From Agromyces sp. NDB4Y10 (GTDB lineage Bacteria; Actinomycetota; Actinomycetes; Actinomycetales; Microbacteriaceae): a stretch of 64,000 nt of DNA. The position numbers were made by a program, and so were the translations under genes. The stretch's first letter is position 1, and each line of letters opens with the position of its first letter. The stretch lies in assembly GCF_001620055.1 (NCBI RefSeq), contig NZ_LQGY01000035.1, forward strand, positions 24,819 through 88,818. The letters run 5' to 3'. Positions 1 to 11,303 of the stretch are shown here, piece by piece. The notes beneath the pieces are model-generated. The model saw nothing but the letters and a program-made list of their open reading frames with translations, did no database searches and was not told the DNA's origin.

Positions 1-654
1 CAGCACGGTCTCGCCGGCTTCGAGCGCGCGGTGCAGCAGCAGCGACGTGTCGGTCACCATCGGGCGCAGCCGCTCGGTGTACCCGAGCAGCTCGTCGACG
101 ACCTCGTCGACCCCGATCGCGCGGCGGTTGTAGACCTTCACGAGCAGGTGGTTCTTCTGGTCGAGGGCGCCCTCGACCTTCTGCCGCAGGATGTTCTCGT
201 CGAACAGGTCCTGCATGCGGATGCCGACGCGGTTGATCTTGTCGGCGTAGGTGGGCCCGATGCCGCGGCCGGTGGTGCCGATCTGCCGCTTGCCGAGGAA
301 CCGCTCGGTGACCTTGTCGAGCGTCCGGTGGTACTGCGTGATGACGTGGGCGTTGGCCGAGATGCGCAGCTTCGACGTATCGACCCCGCGCGTCTCGAGG
401 CCCTCGATCTCCTCGAACAGCACCTCGATGTCGACGACGACGCCGTTGGAGATGACGGGCGTGACCCCCGGCGTGAGGATGCCGCTCGGCAGCAGGTGCA
501 GCGCGTACTTCTCGTCACCCACGACGACCGTGTGCCCGGCGTTGTTGCCGCCGTTGAACTTGACGACGTAGTCGAGGCGCGAGGCGAGCAGGTCGGTCGC
601 CTTGCCCTTGCCCTCGTCGCCCCACTGTGCACCGATCAGTACGACCGCGGGCAT
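1..654 (-). CDS. purA: Adenylosuccinate synthetase, C-terminus cut by window edge
   Basis: Adenylosuccinate synthetase (IMP + aspartate + GTP, de novo AMP synthesis, cytosolic). The 218 residues present carry the hallmark N-terminal loop WGDEGKGK (residues 11-18) with catalytic Asp13, and His41 in NNAGHT, at the same numbers as in E. coli Pur[15 protein letters not shown] follows near residue 127. About half of the usual ~430 residues lies beyond base 1. The ATG at 654-652 is separated by one base from the stop of the upstream DUF3151 gene, so the two are probably co-transcribed. Identification is secure. Confidence 0.97.
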   Translation of the reverse strand, partial: MPAVVLIGAQWGDEGKGKATDLLASRLDYVVKFNGGNNAGHTVVVGDEKYALHLLPSGILTPGVTPVISNGVVVDIEVLFEEIEGLETRGVDTSKLRISANAHVITQYHRTLDKVTERFLGKRQIGTTGRGIGPTYADKINRVGIRMQDLFDENILRQKVEGALDQKNHLLVKVYNRRAIGVDEVVDELLGYTERLRPMVTDTSLLLHRALEAGETVL

Positions 655-655
655 C

Positions 656-1204
656 TCAGTCCTCTCCTGCCGCGTCGGCGGCGTTCGGTTCGGCGACGGG
701 GTCGCCGGTGCGTGCCTCGGTGCCGACGACCGGCGCGAACGCACCGGCTCCGGCCCCGACGATGGTGATGACCTGGGTGGGCGTGAACTCCGAGGCGATG
801 CGCGCGGCCGCTTCGCCGTCGGCCGCGGCGAGATCGGCGGCGGCGCGCTCGGCGCGCTCGTCCAGGCCGAGTCGCTCGGCCGACCGGCGCTCCGCGTCGA
901 GCGCCCGCAGGTAGGCGCGGTTGGACTCGGCGGACCACGGGACGGGCTGGCCGTCGCGCCATCCGCTCGCTCGGAGCTGCTCGCGGGCGAGGTCGACGGC
1001 CACCACGGCGTACGCGAAGGCGTCGAGGGCCCGCCCCTCGGAATCGGCCAGGTCGGCGAGCTCGGCCCACGCCAGCGGGGACGCGGGGTGGGCGGTCACG
1101 ACTCCGGCGACCGCCGCCCGGTCGCCCTCGGTCAGCGCCCGACGGACCTCGGGTTCATCGGCGAGCACCGCCTCGGCCTCCGGTGGGGTCTGTTCCTGAG
1201 TCAC
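656..1204 (-). CDS. DUF3151-family protein upstream of purA
   Basis: Unknown-function soluble protein of 182 residues, Ala/Glu-rich and helical, with a central Trp-containing stretch ([12 protein letters not shown]) and a conserved-looking [20 protein letters not shown] block. It resembles the actinobacterial DUF3151 family, which typically neighbours purA (recalled from mycobacterial gene order). GTG at 1204 is chosen because a TACGGT hexamer lies 5 nt upstream on the same strand; an in-frame TTG at 1210 is the alternative. Its stop is one base from the purA ATG, so it is the first gene of a two-gene unit. No function is claimed. Confidence 0.85.
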   Translation of the reverse strand: MTQEQTPPEAEAVLADEPEVRRALTEGDRAAVAGVVTAHPASPLAWAELADLADSEGRALDAFAYAVVAVDLAREQLRASGWRDGQPVPWSAESNRAYLRALDAERRSAERLGLDERAERAAADLAAADGEAAARIASEFTPTQVITIVGAGAGAFAPVVGTEARTGDPVAEPNAADAAGED

Positions 1205-1260
1205 ACTCAACCGTAACGCATGGGGTTTCGGCGCCCCGGGAGCTCGCGCGGGCGGCCCGG

Positions 1261-2076
1261 TCAGTCCACCGGCGGCACTCCCTCGAGCGCGGGGCCCAGC
1301 CCCAGGTCGACGAGCACGACGCGGCCGGCGAAGCGCGCGCCCGGCTCGCGCAGCAGCCCCGCCTTCACGGCGCCCATCGTGACCGTGACGTCGGCGGGCA
1401 GCACCGTCGGGTCGGGCACGCTGCCGTCGTCGGGCGAGATGCCGCTCGGCAGGTCGACGGCGACGACGAGCGGATGCCGCGGCGCACCGCCGACGTCGGC
1501 CGCCCAGCGCGGCCCGAGCAGCTCGAGCACGCGCGCGACCACCTCGCGGCTCCGGCCCCGGAGCGCGGGGCTCGCGGCCGCACCGATCCCGAGGATGCCG
1601 TCGACGAGCACGTCGGCGAGGCGCACGACCCGCTCGAACTCGTCGGGGTCAGCGTCGGGGTCGAGGTCGGCGGCGCCCGCGCGTCGGGCGGCGGCGGCGC
1701 CCTCCTCGTGCAGGCTCGACCCCGTGGCGACGATGCGGACGTCGGCGCCGCGCTCGGCGAGGTGCGAGGCGGCGAAGAGGGCGTCGCCGCCGTTGTCGCC
1801 CGATCCGGCGAGCACGACGACGATCGGCCGCCCCGCGGCATCCGTCGCCTCGCCGTCGCCGTCGTCGCTGCCGTCGCCGTCGGGGGCTTCGTCGTCGTCG
1901 GGAGCCTCGGGCAGGTCGAGCATGCGCGCGATCTCCTCGGCGAGCGCGGTCGAGGCGCGCCGCATGAGCGGCTCGCCCGCGTCGAGCAGGGGCCGCTCGG
2001 CCGCGCGGACCTGCTCGGCGGTGTAGCCGGCGTGCGGTGACGGCGCGGAGGCGGAACCGGATGCGTCGCTGCTCAT
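1261..2076 (-). CDS. nnrE: NAD(P)H-hydrate epimerase (YjeF_N domain)
   Basis: Epimerises R- and S-forms of damaged hydrated NAD(P)H so that the S-specific dehydratase can repair them. The 271-residue protein has the YjeF_N Rossmann-like fold: YTAEQVRAAE near the N-terminus, the glycine-rich GSGDNGGDAL cofactor loop, DGILGIG and AVDLPSGISPDDG. The dehydratase (YjeF_C) half is absent, so this is a stand-alone epimerase. An acidic Asp/Gly-rich insert (about residues 60-80) sits before the GSGDNGGD loop. ATG at 2076 was preferred to an upstream in-frame start because TAGGGT lies 7 nt before it. Confidence 0.88.
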   Translation of the reverse strand: MSSDASGSASAPSPHAGYTAEQVRAAERPLLDAGEPLMRRASTALAEEIARMLDLPEAPDDDEAPDGDGSDDGDGEATDAAGRPIVVVLAGSGDNGGDALFAASHLAERGADVRIVATGSSLHEEGAAAARRAGAADLDPDADPDEFERVVRLADVLVDGILGIGAAASPALRGRSREVVARVLELLGPRWAADVGGAPRHPLVVAVDLPSGISPDDGSVPDPTVLPADVTVTMGAVKAGLLREPGARFAGRVVLVDLGLGPALEGVPPVD

Positions 2077-2083
2077 GCGACCG

Positions 2084-2089
2084 ACCCTA
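2084..2089 (-). promoter_or_regulatory. -10 hexamer TAGGGT of nnrE (leaderless)
   Basis: TAGGGT ends 7 nt before the nnrE ATG at 2076, placing the expected transcription start at or next to the start codon. Confidence 0.55.
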
Positions 2090-2170
2090 CGCGCGACCCG
2101 CCGACCCGCCGACACGGCGACGGGGCCGGGCCCGAATGGACCCGGCCCCGCCGGCGGTGACGTCAGCGCG

Positions 2171-5274
<3,104 letters not shown>

Positions 5275-5278
5275 CGCG

Positions 5279-5647
5279 TCAGGCCGGCGTCTGCTGGTGC
5301 GCGGCCACGTGCCACGCCCCGTCGTCGTACAGGTAGGTGGTCGACATCCGCAGGTTCGCCACCTCGTCGCCGCGACGGGCGACGGCCCGGTAGGCGAGGA
5401 TGCCGGCGTGCTCGCCCAGGCGCACGACCGCGGGCTCGTGGATCTCGTAGGAGTCCCACGGGGGCGCGCTGGCGAAGGCCCGCATCATGTCGTCGCGACC
5501 GAGCGCGGCGCCCTCGACGATCATGATCCCGTCACGCGTCATCGCGCGGGTGTAGTGCGCTCCCCCGTGTCCGGCGAGGATGGCGCGCCATCCGGCGTGC
5601 TCCTCGTGCAGCAGGCGGGCGGGCAGATCATCGGTGATCTCGGTCAT
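5279..5647 (-). CDS. NTF2-like / DUF4440-type small protein
   Basis: A 122-residue soluble protein with the cone-shaped NTF2-like pattern: an N-terminal helix (ARLLHEEHAGWRAI), a TRDGIMIVEG strand-turn, and a C-terminal sheet ending RMSTTYLYDDGAWHVAAHQQTP. It fits the SnoaL/DUF4440 group, whose members range from ketosteroid-isomerase-like enzymes to ligand-binding proteins; no catalytic residues can be assigned. It converges on argG with a 4-bp gap. ATG at 5647 has TAGCGT exactly 6 nt upstream. Confidence 0.8.
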   Translation of the reverse strand: MTEITDDLPARLLHEEHAGWRAILAGHGGAHYTRAMTRDGIMIVEGAALGRDDMMRAFASAPPWDSYEIHEPAVVRLGEHAGILAYRAVARRGDEVANLRMSTTYLYDDGAWHVAAHQQTPA

Positions 5648-5653
5648 GCGGCC

Positions 5654-5659
5654 ACGCTA
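5654..5659 (-). promoter_or_regulatory. -10 hexamer TAGCGT of the NTF2-like gene (leaderless)
   Basis: TAGCGT ends 6 nt before the ATG at 5647. Confidence 0.55.
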
Positions 5660-5679
5660 CCGGCCCGGCCGGGGTCGAC

Positions 5680-6699
5680 CTAGAGCCAGTTGCGGCGCTT
5701 GAAGACGACGTAGAGTCCGACCGCGAGCGCGACCATGGCGAGCAGCGCGGCGGGGTAGCCGAGCGGATGCTCCAGTTCGGGCATGTGCCGGAAGTTCATG
5801 CCGTACACGGTGCCGATGAGGGTGGGCGCGAAGATGATCGCCGCCCAGCTGGAGATCTTCTTGACCTCTTCGCTCTGCCGGAGGCTCGTCTCGGTGAGGC
5901 GCTGCATCTCGTCGTTCTGCCGCTGGGTGACGAGCGTCGAGTGCACGGCGAGCGCGTTCTGCAGCAGCTGCCGGTACGCCTCGCCGCGGTCGACGATGCG
6001 GAGCACGTGGTCGAGCACGTCGCGCAGGTACCGCTGGAGTTCGAGGTCGACGCGGTACTTCTCGAAGCCGCGCTCGAGGGCCTCGAACATGCCGACGAGC
6101 GGGCGCGTCGCTCGCTGGAAGTCCATGACCTCGGCGGCGAGGTCGTAGATGCGGCGCGTCACGGCCGGGTCGCCGTCGAAGAGCTGCTGCTCGATCTCGT
6201 CGATGTCGTTCTCGAGGCCGGCGAGCACCGGCGCGTACTCGTCGACGACCTCGTCGAGCACGGCGTAGAGCACGGCCTCCGTGCCCCGCGCGAGCAGCTC
6301 GGGGGCCGCCTCGAGCCGTCGGCGCACCCGGGCGAGGTCGGGCGCCTCGGCGTGCCGGATGGTGACGGCGAAGTTCGTGCCGACGAATACGTGCAGCTCG
6401 CCGAACTCGACCTCCTCGGTCGCGTCGAGGTACCGGGCGGGCCGCAGGACGACGAAGAGCGTGTCGCCGTAGCGTTCGAGCTTGGCGCGCTGGTGGCCCT
6501 TCGCGGCGTCCTCGGCGGCGAGCGGATGCAGCCCGAACTCGTCCACGAGCGCCGCGAGCTCGTCGGGGGTCGGCCGGTACAGCCCGATCCAGGCGAATCC
6601 GCCCGGGTGCTCGGCGAGCGTCTCGAACGTCTCCTGGAGGGTGGGCGGGTTCGCGACCCGGTGTCCGTCGCGGTAGACGGCGTTGTCGATGAGCGGCAC
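5680..6699 (-). CDS. corA: CorA-family magnesium/cobalt transporter
   Basis: Pentameric divalent-cation channel of the cytoplasmic membrane. The 339-residue protein has the large N-terminal cytosolic domain (alpha/beta, then long helices with VLDHVLRIVDRGEAYRQLLQNAL) and two C-terminal transmembrane segments. The selectivity signature YGMNFRHMPEL follows TM1 (IIFAPTLIGTVYGMN), and the basic tail KRRNWL ends the protein. GTG at 6699 is chosen because the protein begins at the usual CorA N-terminus and CACACT, a weak -10, lies 6 nt upstream. It is divergent from the DUF2256/DUF3253 gene. Confidence 0.94.
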   Translation of the reverse strand: MPLIDNAVYRDGHRVANPPTLQETFETLAEHPGGFAWIGLYRPTPDELAALVDEFGLHPLAAEDAAKGHQRAKLERYGDTLFVVLRPARYLDATEEVEFGELHVFVGTNFAVTIRHAEAPDLARVRRRLEAAPELLARGTEAVLYAVLDEVVDEYAPVLAGLENDIDEIEQQLFDGDPAVTRRIYDLAAEVMDFQRATRPLVGMFEALERGFEKYRVDLELQRYLRDVLDHVLRIVDRGEAYRQLLQNALAVHSTLVTQRQNDEMQRLTETSLRQSEEVKKISSWAAIIFAPTLIGTVYGMNFRHMPELEHPLGYPAALLAMVALAVGLYVVFKRRNWL

Positions 6700-6790
6700 G
6701 CGTCCAGTGTGGGGCGGCACGGCGGCGGCGGGTGCCGGGCGCGCCGGGGCGCTCAGCGAACGCGCGGGTGGGCGGGGCAGGCTGCGTGGC

Positions 6791-7198
6791 ATGGGTCGGC
6801 AGCGGGGCGGGGCGGATGCCGCGGCATCCGTCGACGAGCGGACGTGCGCGTCGTGCGGCCGCCGCATCGAGTGGCGTGCGAAGTGGGCGCGGGACTGGGA
6901 TGCGGTGCGCCACTGCAGCGACGCGTGCCGTCGGCGCGGCGTCCGGGCGGTCGATCGGCAGCTCGAGGAGGAGATCCGGGCGCTCCTCGCCCAGCGGGCG
7001 GCATGCGCGACGATCTGCCCCTCGGAGGCGGCGCGGCGCATCGGCGGCGATGACAGGTGGCGCGAGTTGATGGAGCCGGCGCGGCGGGCCGCGCGGCGGC
7101 TCGTGGCCGCGGGCGAGGTCGAGATCACGCAGCGCGGGCAGGTGGTCGACCCGTCGACGGCGAAGGGGCCCATCCGCATCCGCCGCGCACCGCGCTGA
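6791..7198 (+). CDS. DUF2256-DUF3253 two-domain protein
   Basis: A 135-residue protein of unknown function. The N-terminal third has a small zinc-binding motif, CASCGRRIEWRAKW followed by HCSDAC, resembling DUF2256; the rest resembles DUF3253, a winged-helix-like fold (CPSEAARRIG, MEPARRAARRLVAAGEVEITQRGQVVD). The two domains occur fused in many actinobacteria and proteobacteria as I recall. Start ATG at 6791 is preferred: CAGGCT lies 7 nt upstream and the longer in-frame option at 6683 overlaps the CorA start on the other strand. A nucleic-acid-binding role is only a guess from the fold. Confidence 0.82.
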   Translation: MGRQRGGADAAASVDERTCASCGRRIEWRAKWARDWDAVRHCSDACRRRGVRAVDRQLEEEIRALLAQRAACATICPSEAARRIGGDDRWRELMEPARRAARRLVAAGEVEITQRGQVVDPSTAKGPIRIRRAPR

Positions 7199-7208
7199 GC
7201 GCGCGTGC

Positions 7209-7883
7209 TCAGTCGCCGGGTTCGGCGACCGCGACCGGGGCGCCGGCGGCGGCCGGCGGCGTGGCCCAGAGCCCGCGGGTGGGCGTGGGCCGCGTGCGCG
7301 ACAGCGCGCCGGGCTGCATCTTCAGGTGCTCCTCGGCGGCGCGGAAGACGATGCGGTCGGCTTCGGCCTCGTCGATCAGCCCGATCGCGTGGTGCTGCAC
7401 GGCGACGCCGTCGACGAGTGCGGTGAGCATGCGCGCGTCGGCGGCGGGATCGGCGCTGGTGGCGTGGCCGGCGTCGACCACGCGCTGGATGACGCCCGCG
7501 AGGTGCCGGTCGGAGTCGCGGTGATGGCGCGTGAGCGCCGCGTGCAGCTCGGGATTGCGGGGCGCCTCGCTCCACGCGTCGATCCACACGAGGTAGTGGC
7601 CGCGCGGCGTGGTCGAGAGCCAGTCGGCGAGCGCGGCGACCGGTTCGAGGCCTTCCTCGACCTCGGCGTCGGCGCGAAGCTCGCCGAGCACGGCCGCGTC
7701 GAACGCGGCGGCGACGAGCTGCTCCCGGGTGGCGAAGTAGTGGCGGATGAGGCCGTGCACGACGCCGACCTCGGCGGCCACGTCGCGGAGGGTGACGCGC
7801 GCGAACCCGTCGCGGGCGACGAGCCGCAGCGTCGCCGCGAGGATCTGCTCGCGTCGCTGCGCCGGATCGAGTCGGGTGGCCAC
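7209..7883 (-). CDS. TetR-family transcriptional regulator
   Basis: A 224-residue TetR repressor. The helix-turn-helix lies at about residues 10-56 (REQILAATLRLVARDG ... LRDVAAEVGV ... IRHYFATREQLVAAAF), followed by a ligand-binding core with a BetI-like WLSTTPRGHYLVWIDAW segment and a Pro/Ala-rich tail. GTG at 7883 is supported by TACGAT exactly 6 nt upstream. No obvious target gene is adjacent: it converges with the DUF2256 gene and lies downstream of, and co-oriented with, the SpoU methyltransferase. Confidence 0.9.
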   Translation of the reverse strand: MATRLDPAQRREQILAATLRLVARDGFARVTLRDVAAEVGVVHGLIRHYFATREQLVAAAFDAAVLGELRADAEVEEGLEPVAALADWLSTTPRGHYLVWIDAWSEAPRNPELHAALTRHHRDSDRHLAGVIQRVVDAGHATSADPAADARMLTALVDGVAVQHHAIGLIDEAEADRIVFRAAEEHLKMQPGALSRTRPTPTRGLWATPPAAAGAPVAVAEPGD

Positions 7884-7889
7884 GCGCCC

Positions 7890-7895
7890 ATCGTA
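7890..7895 (-). promoter_or_regulatory. -10 hexamer TACGAT of the TetR gene (leaderless)
   Basis: TACGAT ends 6 nt before the GTG at 7883. Confidence 0.55.
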
Positions 7896-7939
7896 GTGGT
7901 CTTGTCCGCGCGGCCAACACTGCCGGCGGATGGCGCGGG

Positions 7940-8617
7940 TCAGTGCCGGGCGTGCCGTCGGACCCACTCGTGCATCACGATCGCGGCCGCGGCGGCGGCG
8001 TTGATCGATCGGGTGGAGCCGTACTGCGTGATCTCGACGGCGAGGTCGGCGGCGGCGAGCGCCTCGGGGCTGAGCCCCGGTCCTTCCTGGCCGAAGAGCA
8101 GGATGCAGCGTTCGGGCAGGTCGGCGGTGTCGACGGGCTGCGAGCCCTCGACGTTGTCGACGGCGACGATCGGCAGGCCTTCGGCGCGTGCCCAGGCGAC
8201 GAGGTCGGCGACCTCCGGGTGGTGCAGGAGGTGCTGGTAGCGATCGGTGACCATCGCGCCGCGCCGGTTCCAGCGGCGCCGCCCGACGATGTGCACGGTC
8301 TCGGCGGCGAACGCGTTGGCGGTGCGGACGATGGAGCCGATGTTGAGGTCGTGCTGCCAGTTCTCGATGGCCACGTGGAACGGATGCCGGCTCGTGTCGA
8401 GGTCGGCCACGATCGCGTCGAGTCGCCAGTACCGGTATCGATCGACCACGTTGCGGCGGTCGCCGTGCTCGAGGAGCTCCGGGTCGTACCGCTCGTCGGC
8501 GGGCCACGCCTCGCGCCCGCCGGGCCACGGGCCGACGCCGTGCAGCGGCAGCTGCGGCTCGGGGTGCGCGTCGTCGCCGACCGCTCCGCCCGTGGCATCC
8601 GTTCGCTCGTCGCCCAC
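7940..8617 (-). CDS. SpoU/TrmH-family RNA 2'-O-methyltransferase
   Basis: A 225-residue SPOUT methyltransferase that should 2'-O-methylate a tRNA or rRNA ribose using S-adenosylmethionine. The three SpoU motifs are clear: N-I-GS-IVRTANAF (motif 1), LLFGQEGPGLS (motif 2) and QYGSTRSINAAAAAAIVMHEW (motif 3, the knotted cofactor site). The N-terminal 75 residues form an actinobacterial extension with HPEPQLPLHGVGPW. GTG at 8617 has TAGCGT 6 nt upstream. It is divergent from the manganese operon. The exact RNA target cannot be read from the sequence. Confidence 0.92.
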   Translation of the reverse strand: MGDERTDATGGAVGDDAHPEPQLPLHGVGPWPGGREAWPADERYDPELLEHGDRRNVVDRYRYWRLDAIVADLDTSRHPFHVAIENWQHDLNIGSIVRTANAFAAETVHIVGRRRWNRRGAMVTDRYQHLLHHPEVADLVAWARAEGLPIVAVDNVEGSQPVDTADLPERCILLFGQEGPGLSPEALAAADLAVEITQYGSTRSINAAAAAAIVMHEWVRRHARH

Positions 8618-8623
8618 GCCCCT

Positions 8624-8629
8624 ACGCTA
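8624..8629 (-). promoter_or_regulatory. -10 hexamer TAGCGT of the SpoU methyltransferase (leaderless)
   Basis: TAGCGT ends 6 nt before the GTG at 8617. Confidence 0.55.
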
Positions 8630-8656
8630 GCCGCCGCGGTCGACGCGGAACGCCGG

Positions 8657-8672
8657 TTTCGGTACACCGAAA
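8657..8672 (+). promoter_or_regulatory. Upstream MntR-type operator of the Mn importer operon
   Basis: TTTCGGT-AC-ACCGAAA: a perfect 7-bp inverted repeat with a 2-bp centre, covering the -35 position of the operon promoter. It shares its half-site with a second palindrome at 8684-8699. Binding by the operon's own DtxR/MntR-family protein is inferred. Confidence 0.72.
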
Positions 8673-8678
8673 ATCCGG

Positions 8679-8684
8679 TACGAT
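8679..8684 (+). promoter_or_regulatory. -10 hexamer TACGAT of the Mn importer operon (leaderless)
   Basis: TACGAT ends 6 nt before the ATG at 8691, between the two operator palindromes. There is no Shine-Dalgarno sequence, consistent with a leaderless transcript. Confidence 0.6.
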
Positions 8685-8699
8685 TTCGGTATGCCGAAA
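8684..8699 (+). promoter_or_regulatory. Downstream MntR-type operator spanning the start codon
   Basis: TTTCGGT-AT-GCCGAAA: the same half-site as the upstream palindrome with one mismatch (6 of 7 pairs). It includes the ATG at 8691, so repressor bound here would cover the transcription start. Spacing to the upstream site is 27 bp between equivalent positions. Confidence 0.68.
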
Positions 8700-9608
8700 G
8701 GTGCCGCCGTCGCCGCCCTGCTCACCGCCGCCGCACTCGCGCTGAGCGGGTGCAGCGGCTCGGCCGCGAACGGCGAGGGCGACGACCGCCCCGTCGTCCT
8801 GACGACCTTCACCGTGCTGGCCGACATCGCCGAGGAGGTCGCGGGCGACCGCCTCCGCGTCGAGTCGATCACGAAGGTCGGCGCCGAGATCCACGGGTAC
8901 GAGCCCACCCCGGGCGACCTGCGCCGGGCGGCCGGGGCCGACCTGATCCTCGACAACGGGCTGAACCTCGAGGCGTGGTTCGCGCAGTTCGTCGAGGGGC
9001 TCGACGTGCCGCACGTCGTCGTCAGCGAGGGCGTCGAGCCCATCCCGATCGCCGACGGCTCCGCCGAGGGCCTGCCGAACCCGCACGCGTGGATGTCGCC
9101 GCTGAACGTCCAGGTCTACGCCGACAACATGGCCGAGGCGTTCGCCGAGCTGGCCCCCGAGCACGCCGACGAGTTCGCCGCGAACGCCGAGGCGTACGGC
9201 GCCGAACTGCAGGCGGTCCACGACGAGCTCGTGGCCGAGCTCGCGGCGCTGCCCGAGTCGCAGCGCGCGCTCGTCACCTGCGAGGGCGCCTTCTCCTACC
9301 TCGCCCGCGACGCCGGGCTCACCGAGCAGTACCTCTGGGCCGTGAACGCCGAGCAGCAGGCCACCCCGAAGTCCATCGCGCGCACCATCGAGTTCGTCGA
9401 CGACCTGGGGGTGCCGGCGGTGTTCTGCGAGTCGACGGTGTCCGACGAGGCCATGCAGCAGGTCGTCGAGGCGACGGATGCCGCATTCGGCGGCGTCCTC
9501 TACGTCGACTCGCTCTCCGAGCCGGGCGGGCCGGTGCCCACCTACCTCGACCTGCTGCGGCACGACGTCGAGGTCATCACCGACGGACTCACGGGCGGCG
9601 CGCGATGA
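8691..9608 (+). CDS. mntA: Manganese-type ABC transporter solute-binding lipoprotein
   Basis: Membrane-anchored cluster A-I metal-binding protein delivering Mn2+ (possibly also Zn2+ or Fe2+) to the permease encoded two genes downstream. The 305-residue precursor has a lipobox ending ALSGC (Cys21). Ligand residues fit the Mn-specific PsaA/MntC set: His68 (EIHGYEP), His132 (NPHAWMSP), Glu198 (CEGAFSYLARD) and Asp in YVDSLSEPGG near residue 280. The His-rich loop typical of ZnuA is absent. It begins a four-gene operon and overlaps the ATPase gene by 4 bp. An in-frame GTG at 8700 is an alternative start. Confidence 0.93.
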   Translation: MPKGAAVAALLTAAALALSGCSGSAANGEGDDRPVVLTTFTVLADIAEEVAGDRLRVESITKVGAEIHGYEPTPGDLRRAAGADLILDNGLNLEAWFAQFVEGLDVPHVVVSEGVEPIPIADGSAEGLPNPHAWMSPLNVQVYADNMAEAFAELAPEHADEFAANAEAYGAELQAVHDELVAELAALPESQRALVTCEGAFSYLARDAGLTEQYLWAVNAEQQATPKSIARTIEFVDDLGVPAVFCESTVSDEAMQQVVEATDAAFGGVLYVDSLSEPGGPVPTYLDLLRHDVEVITDGLTGGAR

Positions 9609-10390
9609 CCGGGCCCGCGGCATCCGCTCGACCCGACGCCCCGGCCGGCGACGAGGCCCCGGCCCTCGAGGTGCACGGCCTCACGGTGCACTACGGCGAT
9701 GTGCTCGCGCTCGACGACGTGAGCCTCACGCTCCGGCGCGGCACCGTGTGCGGACTCATCGGCATGAACGGATCGGGCAAGTCGACGCTGTTCAAGGCGA
9801 TCATGGGCACGGTGCATCCCGACCGCGGCAGCGTCGCGATCGCGGGACGCACTCCGCGACAGGCCCGGCGGGCGGGCGTGGTCGGGTACGTGCCGCAGAG
9901 CGAGGAGGTCGACTGGGCGTTCCCGCTCAGCGTGCACGACGTCGTGATGATGGGCCGATACGGCTACCAGGGCTTCACCCGGCGGCCCCGCCCCGCCGAC
10001 CGGGCGGCGGTCGCCGAGGCCCTCGAGCGCGTCGAGCTCGCCGACCTCGCGGACCGGCGCATCGGCGCGCTGTCGGGCGGCCAGCGCAAGCGCGCGTTCG
10101 TGGCGCGCGGCCTCGCCCAGGGCGCCGACGTGCTGCTGCTCGACGAGCCGTTCGCGGGCGTCGACCGGCCGAGCGAGCGCACGATCAGCGAACTGCTCCG
10201 CGAGCTCGCGGCCGGCGGCGCGACCGTGCTCGTGTCATCGCACGACCTCGAGGCGCTGCCCCGGCTCGCCGACGAGGTGATCCTGCTGCTGCGTCGCGTG
10301 CTGCTGCACGGCAGCCCCGACGAGGCGCTGCAGCCCGAGCAGCTCGCGCGCGCGTTCGGCCTCGACCTCACCGGCCGTTCGGAGGACTGA
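9605..10390 (+). CDS. Manganese-type ABC transporter ATP-binding protein
   Basis: ATPase of the metal importer (MntB/SitB-like), 261 residues. Walker A GMNGSGKST, Q-loop YVPQSEEVDW (the 'QSEEVDW' form is characteristic of metal ABC ATPases), signature LSGGQRKRAF, Walker B VLLLDEPF and switch His in SSHDLEAL are all present. The ATG at 9605 overlaps the stop of the solute-binding gene (ATGA), indicating translational coupling. An extra 20-residue Ala/Pro-rich N-terminus precedes the ABC core. Confidence 0.94.
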   Translation: MTGPAASARPDAPAGDEAPALEVHGLTVHYGDVLALDDVSLTLRRGTVCGLIGMNGSGKSTLFKAIMGTVHPDRGSVAIAGRTPRQARRAGVVGYVPQSEEVDWAFPLSVHDVVMMGRYGYQGFTRRPRPADRAAVAEALERVELADLADRRIGALSGGQRKRAFVARGLAQGADVLLLDEPFAGVDRPSERTISELLRELAAGGATVLVSSHDLEALPRLADEVILLLRRVLLHGSPDEALQPEQLARAFGLDLTGRSED

Positions 10391-10392
10391 CC

Positions 10393-11298
10393 ATGCCCGT
10401 CGTCGACTTCCTGCTCGAGCCGCTCGGCTACGACTTCATGCAGCGCGCGTTCCTCGTCACGGTCACCGCCGCGATCGTCTGCGGCGTGCTGAGCTGCTGG
10501 CTCGTGCTCATCGGATGGTCGCTCATGGGCGACGCCGTCTCCCACGCCGTGCTGCCGGGCGTCGTGCTGGCGTACCTGCTCGGCACGCCGTTCGCGGTGG
10601 GCGCGCTCGTGTTCGGGCTCGGGGCGGTGGCGCTCATCTTCCTCGTCCGTGCGACGAGCCGGGTGAAGGGCGACGCGGCGATCGGGGTGGTCTTCACGAC
10701 CCTCTTCGCGCTCGGCCTCGTGCTCATCTCGGTCGTGCCCAGCCAGACCGACCTCGGGCACATCCTCTTCGGCAACCTGCTCGGCGTCAGCGCCGCCGAC
10801 CTCGTGCAGGTGCTCGTGCTCGGCGCCGTCACCCTCGCCATCCTCGTGCTGAAGCGGCGCGACCTGACGCTGTACGCGTTCGACCCCACCCACGCGCACG
10901 CGATCGGCCTGAACCCCAAGGCGCTGGGCGCGCTGCTGCTGGCGCTGCTGGCGCTCACGGTCGTGGTCGCGCTGCAGGCCGTCGGCGTCGTGCTCGTCGT
11001 CGCCATGGTCATCATCCCGGGCGCGACCGCCTACCTGCTCACCGACCGCTTCGCGCGCATGCTCGTGATCGCGCCCGCGATCGCCGCGGTCTGCGCGATC
11101 GTCGGCATCTACGCGAGCTACTACCTCGACGCGGCATCCGGCGGCATGGTCGTGCTCACGATGGGCGTCGCGTTCGCGCTCGCCTACCTCTTCGCTCCCC
11201 GGCACGGCGTCGTCGGGCGCCGGGTGCTCGCCGCGCGACGGCGTCGTGCGGCCACGGCGGCCGCGGTCTCGCAGCCCGACCCCGCGCGGGTAGGGTGA
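10393..11298 (+). CDS. Manganese-type ABC transporter permease
   Basis: Integral membrane subunit of the ABC-3 family, 301 residues with about eight hydrophobic segments. The metal-permease signature is visible: SLMGDAVSHAVLPGVVLAYLLG in the second segment region, then VFTTLFALGLVLIS and ATAYLLTDRFARML. A basic Arg-rich tail follows the last segment. It starts 2 bp after the ATPase stop. Partners are the binding lipoprotein and ATPase directly upstream; regulation should be by MntR encoded downstream. Confidence 0.93.
   Translation: MPVVDFLLEPLGYDFMQRAFLVTVTAAIVCGVLSCWLVLIGWSLMGDAVSHAVLPGVVLAYLLGTPFAVGALVFGLGAVALIFLVRATSRVKGDAAIGVVFTTLFALGLVLISVVPSQTDLGHILFGNLLGVSAADLVQVLVLGAVTLAILVLKRRDLTLYAFDPTHAHAIGLNPKALGALLLALLALTVVVALQAVGVVLVVAMVIIPGATAYLLTDRFARMLVIAPAIAAVCAIVGIYASYYLDAASGGMVVLTMGVAFALAYLFAPRHGVVGRRVLAARRRRAATAAAVSQPDPARVG
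11291..11296 (+). promoter_or_regulatory. Possible internal promoter TAGGGT before mntR
   Basis: TAGGGT at the end of the permease gene ends 7 nt before the mntR ATG at 11304, so mntR could also be expressed from its own leaderless promoter. A GAGG ribosome-binding site overlaps it. Confidence 0.4.
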
Positions 11299-11303
11299 GG
11301 CCG

